Shown here piece after piece: positions 1 through 11,612 of a DNA stretch of 64,000 nucleotides. This stretch comes from Rhodotorula mucilaginosa. Its lineage: Eukaryota > Basidiomycota > Microbotryomycetes > Sporidiobolales > Sporidiobolaceae. The position numbers and the translations under genes are program-made. Under the pieces are notes generated by a model. That model was not told where the DNA came from and did no database searches. It saw nothing but the letters and a program-made list of their open reading frames with translations. The stretch spans positions 124,001 through 188,000 of the forward strand of contig CP137873.1 of assembly GCA_034406715.1 (NCBI GenBank), given 5' to 3'. The first letter of the stretch is position 1. Each line of letters opens with the position of its first letter.

Positions 1-853
1 TGCTGACCGAGCGCGCACCCGCAGTCTGCTCAGCCGAGGGAACTCTTGTTCGGGCACTTGTCGCCCCCTTTCTTGATGGAAGAGCTAGACGTCCTCGCCG
101 ACGAGGTGCGCAAGCGACAAGCAGCAGCAGCAGCAGCGGCTACGAGAATAGGCGCGCAGGAAGAGCCGGACGAGGGGTCCGAGATGCCGCCGCCGCTGGA
201 GGGCGTGACTGGTATGTGGCCCTTTTTCTCGTCACTGGGAATCTGCACATGGGCGGCGTATGCCGATGCTGGTGTTTGTTCTCCGGCCGGCTCCTACCCT
301 GGCGCGAAACGAGTCGAGGGCGACTTACTGATGTCAAATGTTTTCCCTCCTTGCGCAGTCGTGATCATGCACATCAAGGACGAGCTCTACCCGACCCCGC
401 GACCGCGACCTCCCCCATCATCAAAACCTCAGCCCGTGCGGCTCGAGACCGAAACCGCCGCCGTCGCCGCCGCCGACCCATCCTCCTCCTCCTCCAATTC
501 AGGACCTCGCCGTTCCCCTCGCCTCGGAAGCGCTCAACCTTCTTCTCTAGCATCAGGTTCATTGCCAACAGGCAAAGACGAGGACGAAGACGCAGAGGAG
601 GAGGAGGCGGAGGAGGAGGGAGAAGACGACGACGACGAGACGGTGCAAGAGCGGATCGAGCGCGAGTTGAACGAGCTGGAACGGACCCGCCGGACTGGAG
701 TCAAGTTCTTGCTGGCCCAGCAGGGGATGCGGATCGGTGAGTTTCTGATCTCTTCTTCTGGTTTGGGTTCACTTCGGGTTGGAGTTGGCCAGGCCAGACG
801 ACGACGAGGATCTGACTCGTTGTTCCTGCTCTCGCGGACACGCAGAGTTCTGA
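1..853 (+). CDS. Class II 3',5'-cyclic-nucleotide phosphodiesterase (PDE1-like), C-terminal part
   Basis: Hydrolyses cAMP in the family. The window opens inside an intron whose branch site (CTGAC at 3) and acceptor (CAG at 22-24) are visible. Coding exons are about 25-211, 359-736 and 846-853. The translation opens with RELLFGHLSPPFLMEEL, matching the family's conserved C-terminal 'GHL-P--L-EEL' block, then VVIMHIKDELYP (the 'HIK' strand) and ends KFLLAQQGMRIEF, like the terminal strand of yeast Pde1. An acidic Ser/Glu/Asp-rich insert of about 90 residues sits between. The catalytic metallo-beta-lactamase-like part lies upstream of the window. An alternative last exon at 1029-1045 would end AAPML instead of EF; the 109-nt intron is closer to local intron length. 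Confidence 0.7.
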
Positions 854-1622
854 GCGCGCCTCTCCTCTTTCTCTCCACTCCACATTGCGTCTCTTGCGCA
901 TATGCTGCTCGATGGGCGTGTTCCATTCTTCCCTTATCCTTATTCATATTGCCATGTGTCTTGCTAGCCCGCCCCGCCCTGTCGATGAGATGATTTCGGT
1001 TCTTTCCCCTGACAAGCGCCGGGTCCAGCGGCGCCAATGCTGTAGGACATAGAGAGAGACGTGCAATTTTCAGCAAGCAAAAGCCTCCATTGCTGACTGA
1101 GCTCCGGCGGGGTTCGGCGAGGAGGCTGCGCGGCCCCACTTCCGCCTCTCTCCTTCTGCCATCACCGCGCACTCTGCTCAGACAGCCAGGCACTCACACA
1201 CAGGGTCAGTCAAAGCGATCGGATTAGTGTGCACCTGCTCTCCCCGCCCCGCGCCTGCTCGAACGCGCGCGAGCCCTCCTCGAGTCGCGAGTCGGAGCGA
1301 TGAGAATCAGCGCACCGACGACGGCAACTATGGCTTGCGATACGGCTTGACTGAGGGCTAGACAGGCTCGCTATACCTTCAAGGACCGCTACTGGGCTCA
1401 CGCTGCTCCCGACCGTCCCCTGTCTGACTCCGGAGTGCCGCCACTTCGACGAATCGGGTGCATCGAGCGGGAAACGATCTCCCTCCCGAAGGGGGCCAAA
1501 CGACGAGTCTATACGCACAGTCAAGGAAACGCAGCGAGCACTATACACGTCGTCCTCGTCGCGCGCCCTGCCGCTCTTCCGGATTCACACCTCATCACCA
1601 CCCGTCTCTCGAGGAACCCGAG
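854..1622. other. Intergenic stretch
   Basis: No convincing gene. It holds the 3' flank of the phosphodiesterase gene and presumably the promoter and 5' leader of the gene to the right. Open frames here lack start-context and composition support. Confidence 0.4.
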
Positions 1623-4600
1623 ATGGCTGACTCCGTTCGCCTCCTCCTCCTCGCGCAGAGAAGAGTCCCACCAGCGGACCACGCCCTCTGTGGCGCCGTG
1701 CACACAGCGCCAGTCTTGCCCCAGCAGAAGCCGTTTCTGGCGCCGCGCGGAGCGAAAGGTGAGGACGACCAGAGCCCACTTTCGGACAAGTAGCATCCCT
1801 TTCGGGATCGCATTGCTGATGCGGAGAGTCCGTGGACCTCACAGCCGTAATGACAGGCTCACCCGCAAGCGAGACCGTCGAGGCCGAACCCGTCGGGCAA
1901 CCGAGTCTCGCCGCGTCGGAAACCTCGACGCTGCCCGACCCGTGGTCCGAAGACGAAGATGACGACGACGACGACGGTGGCGGAAGCCGCAACAGTCTCG
2001 AACTCGTCTCTGCTTCAAAAGAGCTCGCTCGTGACGCTGTCGCCGCCGACGAGGACGACGAAGAGGACTTCGATCTCGTCAACAGCCGCGATTTGCGCTC
2101 GTCCTCGCCCGTTTCGATCGTCTCAACGTCGTCGCGCGATGTCGTTCCAATCGTACCATTGCCGCAACCGACTGCCGTCACTCCTTCCGCGGAGGCGGAA
2201 GACCTCGTCAACGTCCTGCGTCAAGAAGAGCACGAGGGCGCTACTCGCATGCAGCCAGACACCGACACCGAGTCGTGGCGCTCTTCCTCGTCCGCTTCCG
2301 ACTGTTCCGTCTCTATCGGCGGCGGAACGTCCGCCACCAAGTCGTCCGCCTCAGTTTCGGGGTCGGAATCCGGTCGCTCGCACAACGGCGAGGACGACCA
2401 CGCGGTGGGCGCGATGAGGTTGAGTTTCCCGGACCCGATCGCCGCTTCTCTGAGCGGGCACGAACCGGCGACGCACGGTCAGATCAACGACGCTCCCAGC
2501 GGACTTGGAGCCGATTACTCGATGTTGCTCGACGTCACCGAAGCAGCGCATGTCGATGCGTCGGATTCGCAGGCATCGTCGTCGTCGTCCGCCGCCGCGT
2601 CGGTGCCAGCTTCGCCCGTCTCGGATACGTCCCGCCAATTGTCCGAGATGTCAATCTCGCCCGACAAGCCGCTTTCGTCCCCGTCTTCGCTGTTGTCATC
2701 GGGGGCACACTCCTCGTCCGATCAAGTCGTCGACGCGACGATGTCGACGTCGACTTCGCCTCTCTTGATGACTACTAGCACGCCGCCGTCTCCTCCTTCG
2801 CCTCCTCCTCGTCGGAAGCAGCAGCGCCATCGTCGTTCGAGTTCGCCGACGTCGCTTTCGCGCAGCGATACCAGCTCGGCGAAGCAGTCGTTGCTCGTCG
2901 AACAGCCTCATGTCCTTAACCACGACCGCGACCGCGAAGAACAACAGCAACAGCAGTACGGCAAGTCGTACGACCCCGCGCATGTGCACGACTGGATCCG
3001 CTCGGCCGCGGAGGCTTCATCGCCTTCTTCGAGTCCGAACCCGAAATTCGGCAAAGAAGAGCAAGAGTCGACGGCGAGTGAGACTGATGCCCCTGAACTG
3101 GTGTCACGTGCGGAGAATCAAGTCGAGCAACCCCCTGTCGATGTGGAGGAGTCGTCGCCGCAGCGCATCGAAGGAGGCGAAGCAGTCCGCCAACACCAGG
3201 CCCAACACGACTTGACGACCTCTTTGGCGGGCCCGCAGTCGATGACTTCAAGTGCGGCGACGGTCGTTCCCGGGGGAGGAATGGCCAAGGTGGTTGCCGG
3301 CGTGGACGGATCGGTTCCCGGCGCCATGCCAGAATCGCGCGGCGTTTCGCAACACAACGCTCAAGCACAAGAACAAGAGCAGGGAGCAGAAGCCGACGCG
3401 ACTTCGTCGTCGATGCAAGCTTATGCGCACGCGCCGGGAACTGCTCGCTCGCGCAAAGCGGTGGCGGTCCTCTCGTTCGTCGCCGCTGCGGTCGCCATCG
3501 CCGCCACCGGGTGGCTCGACTCGACCTCGTCTTCTTCGCCCGCTCCGGTCCGTACTCTGCCCTCGTCAGCGTCGGCACCGGCGATGAATTGCAATGCGGC
3601 GGCAACGACGACGACGACGACGACCGAGGAGGTGATGATGACGTTTAGTGAAACGATCAGGGCGCTGATGGTGGAGACGATGGTGGCGGAATCGGAAGCG
3701 GAAGCGGGTGCAGGCGCGACACTCATAACGGCCATGTCGATCGTCCACTCCGACCATGACGACCATGACGACCACGACCACGACCACGATGACGACGGCG
3801 ACGATGAAGCCCACTCCGCAAGCGCCCCGTCGTCCTGCGCGTGCCGCGCCGACTTTGACCAACAGCCCTTGCCGACCATCGAGACGCCGCCCGCGCCCGC
3901 CCCTGCTCAAGCTCCTCCTGCCCTTTCGGAAGAAGAAACGCGCGGCGTGTTTGCGGCCGTAAGCAAGTTGAGCGACCTCGAACAGCTGGTCGTCGCGCGC
4001 GCTCAGCGTCGGATGCATCGCCACCGTCAGCGCCGCCGTGGCAGTCTGCGTCGGCGGCGTCGCGAGCTGCTTTCGCTCTTTGATCGTGCGGCGCCTCCAG
4101 TTGTCCACGCTCCGAATCCGCCAGTGTTGTACGCTCCGCCAGCTGTTGATGGTTCGGGACGCCGTCGTCCAGTGACAGCCCCGATCGAGGTTACTGCCCC
4201 GGACAGTTCGGCCAGTTCGGAACGGGGTCACGAGTCGTCCTGGCTCTCGGCGTGGGTCCAGCCGTCTCACCTCGTCGCTCGCATGTCGACAAACGTGCTC
4301 GCCTCCGGTTTCAAGCATGGCCGTCACGCTCTCGAGAGGGCGAGTCGCGGACGCCGCAAACTCGCCCGTCACCTCGAAAAGGATGTCGCCTCCGTCGCAA
4401 AGGACTTGCAACGCCAGCGCGAGCGCGTGAACGACTTTACGGCCCGGCATCGCGCGACGTGCGAGCGGTCACCTCACCTGCCAGAGTGCTTCCTCGAGCG
4501 GCTCGCTCAGCGTAGCCAGCGCGACATCAAAACGTGGTGGGACTCGATCCGCAGCCATGTCGGCGGCAATCGCCAAGATGCTGTTCCGCGCTCGTGGCTC

Positions 4601-4882
4601 GACTTGATCAAGCGTGGGCGTCGCAAGGCCGACACCGATCGCGTTCTCGATCGCGCATATGCCCGCCTGGCTCGTCAGCTCGAAACGCTCCGCCGCAGTG
4701 CCCGTCGCGCCCAGCCTTTGACGTACCGCGGTGGTCGAGAGACGGTCAACCACGCTCGCAAGGCCGTTCAGGCTCTCGAGCGCGTCGGGAAGCGCTTTTC
4801 GGCCTGGCGTCGCGGCGAAACCTCTGGCGACAGTCGTCCTCGCAAGAAGAACAAGACCAAGAACCGCTCACGCCGCGGTTGA
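1623..4882 (+). CDS. Large serine/acidic-rich single-pass membrane protein, function unknown
   Basis: Not recognised. A 3-kb frame with strong coding composition ends at 4882. Two starts are possible: ATG 1850 in one exon, or ATG 1623 joined by an in-frame 86-nt intron (1759-1844). The protein has a disordered, acidic, Ser-rich N-terminal half, an EEDFDLV motif near 2060-2080 that resembles an Atg8-interacting motif, and one hydrophobic segment (AVAVLSFVAAAVAIAATGWL, about 3460-3520). Next comes an Asp/His repeat near 3745-3800 that could bind metal, and finally a basic, probably helical C-terminal region. The layout (cytosolic disordered arm, one span, basic helical far side) resembles selective-autophagy receptors of the ER or nuclear envelope, but this is only an architectural analogy. 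Confidence 0.65.
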
Positions 4883-5845
4883 TACGGGTTTTCGTCTCTG
4901 TCTCATTGTCTCCATGAGTGAGTCGTCTTTTCTGCTCCGGTTTCCACTTGACCGAGCTGACTCGAGGTCGCGTGTCTTTGCGCAGTCTCGATCTTCTCAT
5001 ACATGTATCCTCCCTCGACCCGGTCTATTCCCCTTCGATCATCGTTGTCGTCTCTACTCCCCTGTTCACCGTTTCCCATATCCGCGCTGTAAGTGTCTGT
5101 TCCGAGCTTGAACATTGCTTTCCTTTCCCCTTCTTCACCCTTCTTTTCGCTGGCTTTGTCTGGAGGGCGAATCGGCGGATTCGGCAAAGACAAGTCACAA
5201 GACAGGGAAACCCCGTTTTCGAGGACTAGCCGCGTCTACCCTTCTTCCTTTTCGCGGAGCCGGTCGCCGAATACCACGGGCCGAAAACGCCCCGTCGACG
5301 AAATGATCAAGCATCGCTGCCTCCCGCTCGGGCTGCTCTTCTTGATTCCTCGCACGCGTGACCACTGCGGGTCGAGGTTTGAGTCTCACCCCCGGTTCGT
5401 CACGGCAGCCACACGAAGACGCGTGCATGTCATGGTCTGAAGGCGAGTCCGTGCGCGACTTGTTTCTCATTCGCTTCGTTCGGTTTTCCTCACGCCGCTC
5501 AATCTATCGCTGCGTTGCCGTCACATCGGTCGTTAAGCGAACGCCTGTCACTACAGCTCGACTTGCTGATGCTTCCCGTCAGCAAGCTTGGCCTTCTCCA
5601 GTTCTTTTGCCTTCTCCAGTTCTTTTCTTCAACCCCGCGACGCCGTCAGTCGCCACGGAACACGAGTCCGATGCGTACAGTAGGCTGTGCCAAGTGTGTC
5701 AAACGTGGAACGTGGCCGCGTTGCCGCTGCGCCGCTGTGCGCGCTTCTCTTGCGACTCCGCGGACAAGCCGAAATGGGGTGCGCGCTCACCCTGACCCGG
5801 AGACATGGACCTCTTCAGCTTTGCCATCTTGTTTCCCTGTCAGCC
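4883..5845. other. Intergenic stretch
   Basis: C/T-rich sequence with no supported gene. It includes the likely 3' UTR of the membrane-protein gene and the promoter of the next gene. A short direct repeat (tccagttcttttgccttc followed by a second tccagttctttt) lies near 5595-5630. Confidence 0.4.
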
Positions 5846-7329
5846 ATGTCGAGGTCTACCCATAACAAGCAACAAGCCTCCCAGCTGTGGACGGTCGGCC
5901 CGGGTATGGGCGAAAGGTATCGCCGTGTCGCCACGGCGATTCTCAAGTATCGACAGAAACCCCCAATCACTCTTCAGCTAGACCAGCGGCCAGTCACTGA
6001 CGAGGACTTCCGGAAATTACACTGCGAGATCGAGACCATGTTTAAGCTCTATGATACGGTGCAGGGAGTATTCGTGCACGATGGGCTGTGGAGGCAAATT
6101 GGCAATGGCTTGACCGGCGAGCGGCAGCATTCACTTTTATGGTGAATGATTGGCTGCTGACTAAGCCTCGCACTGCTCAACTCTATCATGAGGTCATGAA
6201 GGAATTCCACGCGGACGCGCAGGAGCTGGGCTATTCCATTCTGTATGGAACTCCCGCGAGTGAAGGGGTTCATGACTGGATTGCCTTGATGGTGTGTCCC
6301 GGTCCCTCACCAGCCGGCTCGCCTATGCTGAGTCATGACAAAGCTCAGATGCTGATCTTTTTTTTCAATCTCTGGCAGCTGGCCCGAACCCCTACTGCAC
6401 TACTTCAGCAAATGGCAAGTGAAGCAAGGTTTTTTCCTCAAAGCTGGAAGGCTTCTGGTATCCACAAACGCATGCAGGCTGACAGCCCTTCTGCAGCGGC
6501 GCACCAATCCTCACGTCCGATGCCCGTTTATATTCCAGCAGTACTCCTGTGAGCTGCCCAACCTGCATCCGCTGCTCCACGAAAGCCCTCCTCTCTTTTA
6601 CCCGTCAGCCAATTTCGTCTTGACCCACGCCACCAATGTACTGCATCCGAATGGTCAAATTCTTGTGCACATGGCCGCACATATTCAGGAGTCTATCTGT
6701 CTGGGCCTCGCCCAGGTTTCCGCAGATTATGACCAGGAGTGCCTTAGAGAAGAGGCGCACAGCACCCTTGCGTGGCTACGCACACCAGAAGTCCGTGACT
6801 GGCATAACACTCAGTTGATTCAACATGACCCCAGTTTTGTGGTCCTCCTGGAATGGATAGCAGAGGAGACCAGGCGGATTGGCCAGGCTGACGGATACTT
6901 CATTACGCTCAACTACGTCGTCAGTCTAAGCTTTCCACCCCTCCTGATGCACCTCGCTCACAATTTGACCACATCGTTTGTATGCAGAAACACTGGACAC
7001 CTCTTCTAATTGATGGTTTTATGGTGAGTTGCCCTTGTTTCCTTTGATAGTGGCGAAAGCAAGCACCACTTTGAAACTGATGCTGCAAACAGCATCGAGG
7101 CATCAACTTTCAAGGAACCCACCACAATCAGCGCTTGCAAGCTTTTCCTGGGTCTCCAGCTGCCAAGAATCGCAAGCAAGTGGACCCTGCTACAGCATTT
7201 GCGGAGGAATTATTTGGTCCGGGCAGCGCTCCCTTCTCTGTTTTTCCTTCGCCACCTCCTACTGCAGCGCATCAGCTGGGTCTGCGTGCAGCCAAGCGGT
7301 ACTACGGCCGTCCGCTGTACCGCTGGTGA
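5846..7329 (+). CDS. Unrecognised two-module gene family, member 1 (36-nt microexons)
   Basis: No known domain recognised. Predicted exons are 5846-6291, microexon 6379-6414, 6497-6919, microexon 6988-7023, and 7093-7329. The microexons are each 36 nt and phase 0, encoding LARTPTALLQQM and KHWTPLLIDGFM. Each follows a long exon ending in a hydrophobic residue (ALM, NYV). The first microexon is followed by a GC donor (GCAAGT). The last exon carries AFPGSP and ends in LGLRAAKRYYGRPLYRW-stop, shared with the member at 54771-56151. The first exon changes frame near 6100 (446 nt, not a multiple of three), so it either has an unplaced small intron or a frameshift; the gene may be damaged. GC content is below that of neighbouring housekeeping genes. 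Confidence 0.55.
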
Positions 7330-7713
7330 TAAGCCTGGCTTTTGAAGCGGTTTTCTTCCTTCGTAGCGTTTTGTTCTGATTCTTTCGATATATTTCTTTG
7401 CTTCGTCTCGGCTACGGTTCTTGACTTTTCAGAGTCTTCTCAACATACAAAAGCAGACTGAATGCCGGCAGACAGCAGCTCGCTGTAGTGAGTAATCGGA
7501 GTGAAGACCATACTCGGTAAGGGGAGAGCGGAGAAGTGGCAATAGTGAGAGTGGCGAGCTTGACCGCGGGCGGAAGGCAGCAGGAGGCCCACTGCTACAC
7601 AGAAAAGGATTGCAGGGAGAAGATCACCATGCTGACAGGGAGGAGCGCATAAACAAGCGCAAGCAAGAGCTAAAAAACAAGGAAGCAGTTTGCGAGTTGC
7701 GAGAGACAAAGGT
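7330..7713. other. Intergenic stretch between convergent genes
   Basis: 3' flanks of two convergent genes. A minus-strand open frame (7440-7709) with a hydrophobic N-terminus starts with TTG, so it is not called. Confidence 0.4.
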
Positions 7714-9570
7714 TCAAGGAGGATCCGACGTCTGCTTCTGAGGGGTTGCCCGGATCAAGTCCTTCTCCTGCAGCGTGCTCAAGAGATCAAAGAGAATCTG
7801 CGCGGCACCTTCGGTCTCGCCCGTCCTCGCCTTCTCGCGCATTTCCTTCCACGACTTGCTCGCCTGCACCTCCTGCCAGTTCTCGACGACGTAGTCGAGC
7901 ACGACCTTCTTGACGTCGGTGTAGGCGATCGAGACGGGACCGAACAGTTCGCCCGCCGCGCATTTGGTCGTGAGACTCGTGGAGAGGGCATCGAGAGCGA
8001 GTTGTTGCAATTCCTCTCGCTGGAGGAGATGGGCAAGGCGGTAAACCGACTTGGGCGAGACGGGAGGGGGCAGTGTCGGGTGCTCGGACACGTGTATGTC
8101 AAGGAGCGCTTGACGCGCGGGACCGTCATCTGGATCCCGTGTTAGCCGTTCGCCTTTCACTCCGACTCCAACTTCGACTTCGCCTTCTTCGCCCTTCACA
8201 CAAGCAGGGCGAATCGGACTTGCCTCCGTCATATCGACGAATCGGTTTTCGGTTTTGGAGGATGAGTCTGCACCGCCTACGCCGCTCGAGCCCCTTCACT
8301 CAACTCCGGCGTCTGGACTTGTAGATGTTCGCTCGACTTCTTCTTTTCCTTCTTCTCTTCTCCAGGTCACTTCCACTCTCTGATTTGAATACAAAGCTTG
8401 ATTCACTGTCTCTTGTGACTGGAGATACGAGCTACAAGTCTACCTTCGCGCGAGTCGTCCGTCTCGAGGCATCCTGCTTCCTCGCGGATGGTACGCCTTG
8501 CATCCCGCGTGAGCAGCAAAGATTTGAGCGGGGCGAAGTCGATGTGACCGGTCGCAAGGTAGAGAAGTACCGCACTCATTGTCGAGTAAGCGGTCTCGCG
8601 GACGTCGATCTGTTGATACTCGAGGTCGGATGACTCGCGGCTGGCGGTCTTGCACCCTGACCAGTCGCGCTCGACCAAAAAGTCGTCTGTCTCGTTGTCC
8701 GAGTCCTGCCAATCGATCGTCGGCAATACAGAACTGCCCTGTCCCGACGACTTACGCTCGAGAGGCGGCGGAGCTTTGCCGCGCTTGCGCTTGGAACCGG
8801 AAGGAAGCATTTCGGCGCAGCCGGAAGCCAACAAGGTCTTGTAGTATTCCGAAGCCGTTGTCAGCAGTCCAGAGGTGGTCCAGAGCTCGAGAGAGGCGTT
8901 CTTGAGTCGACGGAACCGTAGGCAGACGTTTGCACGCCTCGTACGAAAGAGATCTGTGGGCACGAGAAGTGGGATCAGCATCGAGTCAAGCAAATGCAAA
9001 AGAGCATGTAAAACACCTACTGGCCAAGCGTAAAGCTTTTGTCACGTCGGCCGTTGGCGTATGATGGCTTCGAGCGGTGTCCAGCTGAAGGTCGCGCTCG
9101 AAGATGAGCGTGCAGCGGTATTGCTGCACGCTGTTTTGCTCGCTCGTTGGCCAGCAGCCGCTCGCGGCGAGCTCGCTTCGCGGCACCAAATTGCTGTAGC
9201 CGGTATAGGGGTAGCCGGTACTGGTATCAAGGCTTGGGTATGGCCGAGAACCCAATAGTAGTCAAAAAGTCGCCTCTGCTCCGTGCCCACGACCGTCGAC
9301 GATCGCGAACTGGAACTTGATGCTGGTGGATTTGCCGAAGGATCCCACTGGCAGCCTTCCATGAGTAACGGAGATGTCGAGTTCGTCAGGATCGTCTTCC
9401 TCATTGGTCAGTTCGAGTCTCCAGCTTCCCGGCAGCGGCACCGACGCAGGCGCTTCGAGGTCGAATCCCTCTGGCGGGAGTTCGGACAAGTTGGCCTTGA
9501 AGTGCCAACTGATCTTGACGGTGTCCTTGTGCTCGACTGCGCCGCCAAGACTCTCGACCGGCTCGAGCAT
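7714..9570 (-). pseudogene. MATH-BTB-type protein, copy 1 (decayed)
   Basis: Clear paralogue of the intact copy at 12644-14120. The MATH-like exon runs 9570-9021 and opens MLEPVESLGGAVEHKDTVKI. The BTB exon starts at 8953 (ANVCLRFRRLKN) and a C-terminal BACK-like helical part (HPTLPPPVSPKSVYRLAHLL) lies at 8100-7714. Damage relative to copy 3: an in-frame TGA at 9262-9264 inside the MATH-like region, and about 350 extra bases between the BTB core and the C-terminal part (8146-8498), after which the frame differs. Imperfect 16-bp direct repeats (8131-8145 and 8499-8514) bound the extra segment. The family usually acts as substrate adaptor for CUL3 ubiquitin ligases; this copy is probably not functional unless unrecognised introns remove both lesions. 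Confidence 0.6.
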
Positions 9571-10157
9571 AACCGCGAGTTAGTTCGAGGCGCGGGAAGG
9601 CGGAAAAGTTCGAGTGTCGAAGGAGGTCGAGGTCGGTTCCGTCGGGACGACGGGCGATTCCAGTCAGACGTATGGAGCGGAGAGCGCGCTTGATGGGCCT
9701 TCGGTGTGGTAGATCGACCGGGCGTGGAGCAGGAAAGCGAGGCGTCGAAGGCGAACTTCTCGCTGCGCCGACGAAAAATAATAAACTGAAGATCGGTTCC
9801 GCACTCTGTCCAGCGGCGCTTTGGAGCAGTGTGCTATCTGTACTCGCCTGGACAAGTCTAGAGCGCGATATTCCGAAACGTACGCGAGCGACGACTGGCA
9901 GCGCATTGCTTTTCTCCCTTTTATCCTGCAGCTTCCTTGTTTTCACTTTTCGACCGATGCCGTTTGCAACGGAGACTCTGCCTTACGCAAACACAGCCGT
10001 GTAAGAAAACGAGACGGACCGGAAAAGCCCGATGAACGGGGTGAAGAGGAAAGTGATGGCCGCAAAGAATGAGAACTTGGAAAGATCATTTCAAGCGCGA
10101 GCAAGCGTTTCGTCTCCGAACCTTACCGCGATCTGTATCCGCCACCCGAGAGAGCGG
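9571..10157. other. Intergenic stretch
   Basis: Promoter side of MATH-BTB copy 1 and 3' flank of copy 2. No further gene supported. Confidence 0.4.
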
Positions 10158-11612
10158 TCAAGGGTTTTCGATCGCAGCAAACACGTCGAACATGACCTGC
10201 GCAGCGCCTTCGGTCGGTCTGCTTGTCACCTTGGCCCGCGCTGCTTGCCACGCTTCGGTCGCCTTGACCTCGTTCCAGTTCTTGACGACGAAATCAACGA
10301 CAACCTTGCGCGGTTTCTCGTACGCGAGCGAAACCGGACTGAAGAGTTCGGCGGCGGCGCCGCTGATCGTCAGGCCGGAGGCGAACGAGTCGAGCGCCAT
10401 CTTCTGAAGCTCCTCGCGCTCGAGGAGGTGAGCGAGGCGATAGACAGATTTGGGCGACACAGGAGGAGGCAAGGTCGGGTGCTCTCCCAAGCTTGTCGCG
10501 AGCGATGCCTTGCGCTTCGTGACGAGCTCGTCGGACGACAGCGCATGCGACGAGCGGATCGGAGCAAACTTGATGTGGCCGGTTTGAAGGTAGAGCTAGA
10601 CTGCGCACATGGTCGAGTAAGCGGTCTCGCGAACCTCGATTTGCTGGTAGTCGAGCTCGGCCGTATCTTGCTTCGTCGTCGTGCAGCTCATCCAGTCGCG
10701 CTCGACGAGAAATGCGTCCGTTTCGTCGTCCGAATCTTCCCAGTCAACGCTCGGATCGGGGTCCGCGGCGCCGGCAAGAGGCTTTTCTTCGGAGGTGACG
10801 TTCGGACCTCGTTGGCGTTTCGACCTCCTGAGCGAAACCGTCTCTGCCGCGCCGGACGCGAAAAGAGCCTTGTAGTAACCGGAAGCTTTGCCGAGGAAGT
10901 CCGCCATCGTCCAAAGTTCGAGTACGAGGTCGCCAGCGCGCTTGAAGAGCAAGCGTGCGTCCATGATCGGCGAGTGTGAAGAATCTGGGACGCAAATGAT
11001 CAATCAGCATTCCTGAGCATTCGGCGGTGAGAAACGATCGCGGGGAAGAGTCGGCGCACTCGCAAGCTGCAAAGCCTTGGTCAGGTCAGACGTAGGAGTG
11101 CGGTATAGACGCACAGGATCTCTCTGTGAGTCCTGCTTAAGGGTGATCGAAAACCGGTACCGCTGGGTGCTGCTCTGCACCGCCTGCGGCAACTTCCCAT
11201 CCGCGGCGAGCTTGGCGAGCTGGTCTTTCGAACGCGACAACCTGTAGGCGGTGTACACCAAGCCATCTCCTTCATCGAGTTTAGGCTGCGGGGTTCTTGC
11301 ACCCGCTGATTCTGTGACAATGTGACGCAGGGCCCCGTTGGCGAAATAGGCAAACGTGCAAGTAACCGTGACGCGTTCTCCGAGCGCAGCGTACGGCAAT
11401 GTGCCATGCACGGCGCACATGCTGAGATCTCCGTCTTCATTGTCGATGGTGAAGCACCAGTCGCCACGCAGAGGCACAGACCCGAACTGCTTTTGCTCGA
11501 CCTCGATGCCCTCTGACGGCAGGTCGGAGAGGTTGGCTTTGAAATCCCACGCCATGGTGACTCTGTACTCGGCATCGACTTGTCCGCCAACGTACTCGAA
11601 TGGCGTCGGCAT
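10158..11612 (-). pseudogene. MATH-BTB-type protein, copy 2 (one nonsense codon)
   Basis: Exon 1 is 11612-11060 (553 nt), opening MPTPFEYVGGQVDAEYRVTM, and exon 2 is 10984-10158 (827 nt). Both lengths are identical to copy 4 at 14686-16129, showing close paralogy. The MATH-like part keeps the KANLSDLP, PLRGDW and YRFSITLKQ blocks. The BTB part keeps DARLLFKRAG, LELW and ASGYYKALFASGAAETV. An in-frame TAG at 10596-10598 replaces the TTG leucine codon of copy 4 (MCAV-stop-LYLQTGH versus MCAVLLYLQTGH), cutting off the BACK-like C-terminus. Everything else reads through, so the loss is recent, or a shorter BTB protein is made. Confidence 0.65.

Noticed and set aside
7440-7709. Minus-strand ORF with a signal-peptide-like hydrophobic start
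   Set aside because: It begins with TTG, has no homologue I recognise and lies in the 3' flanks of two convergent genes.
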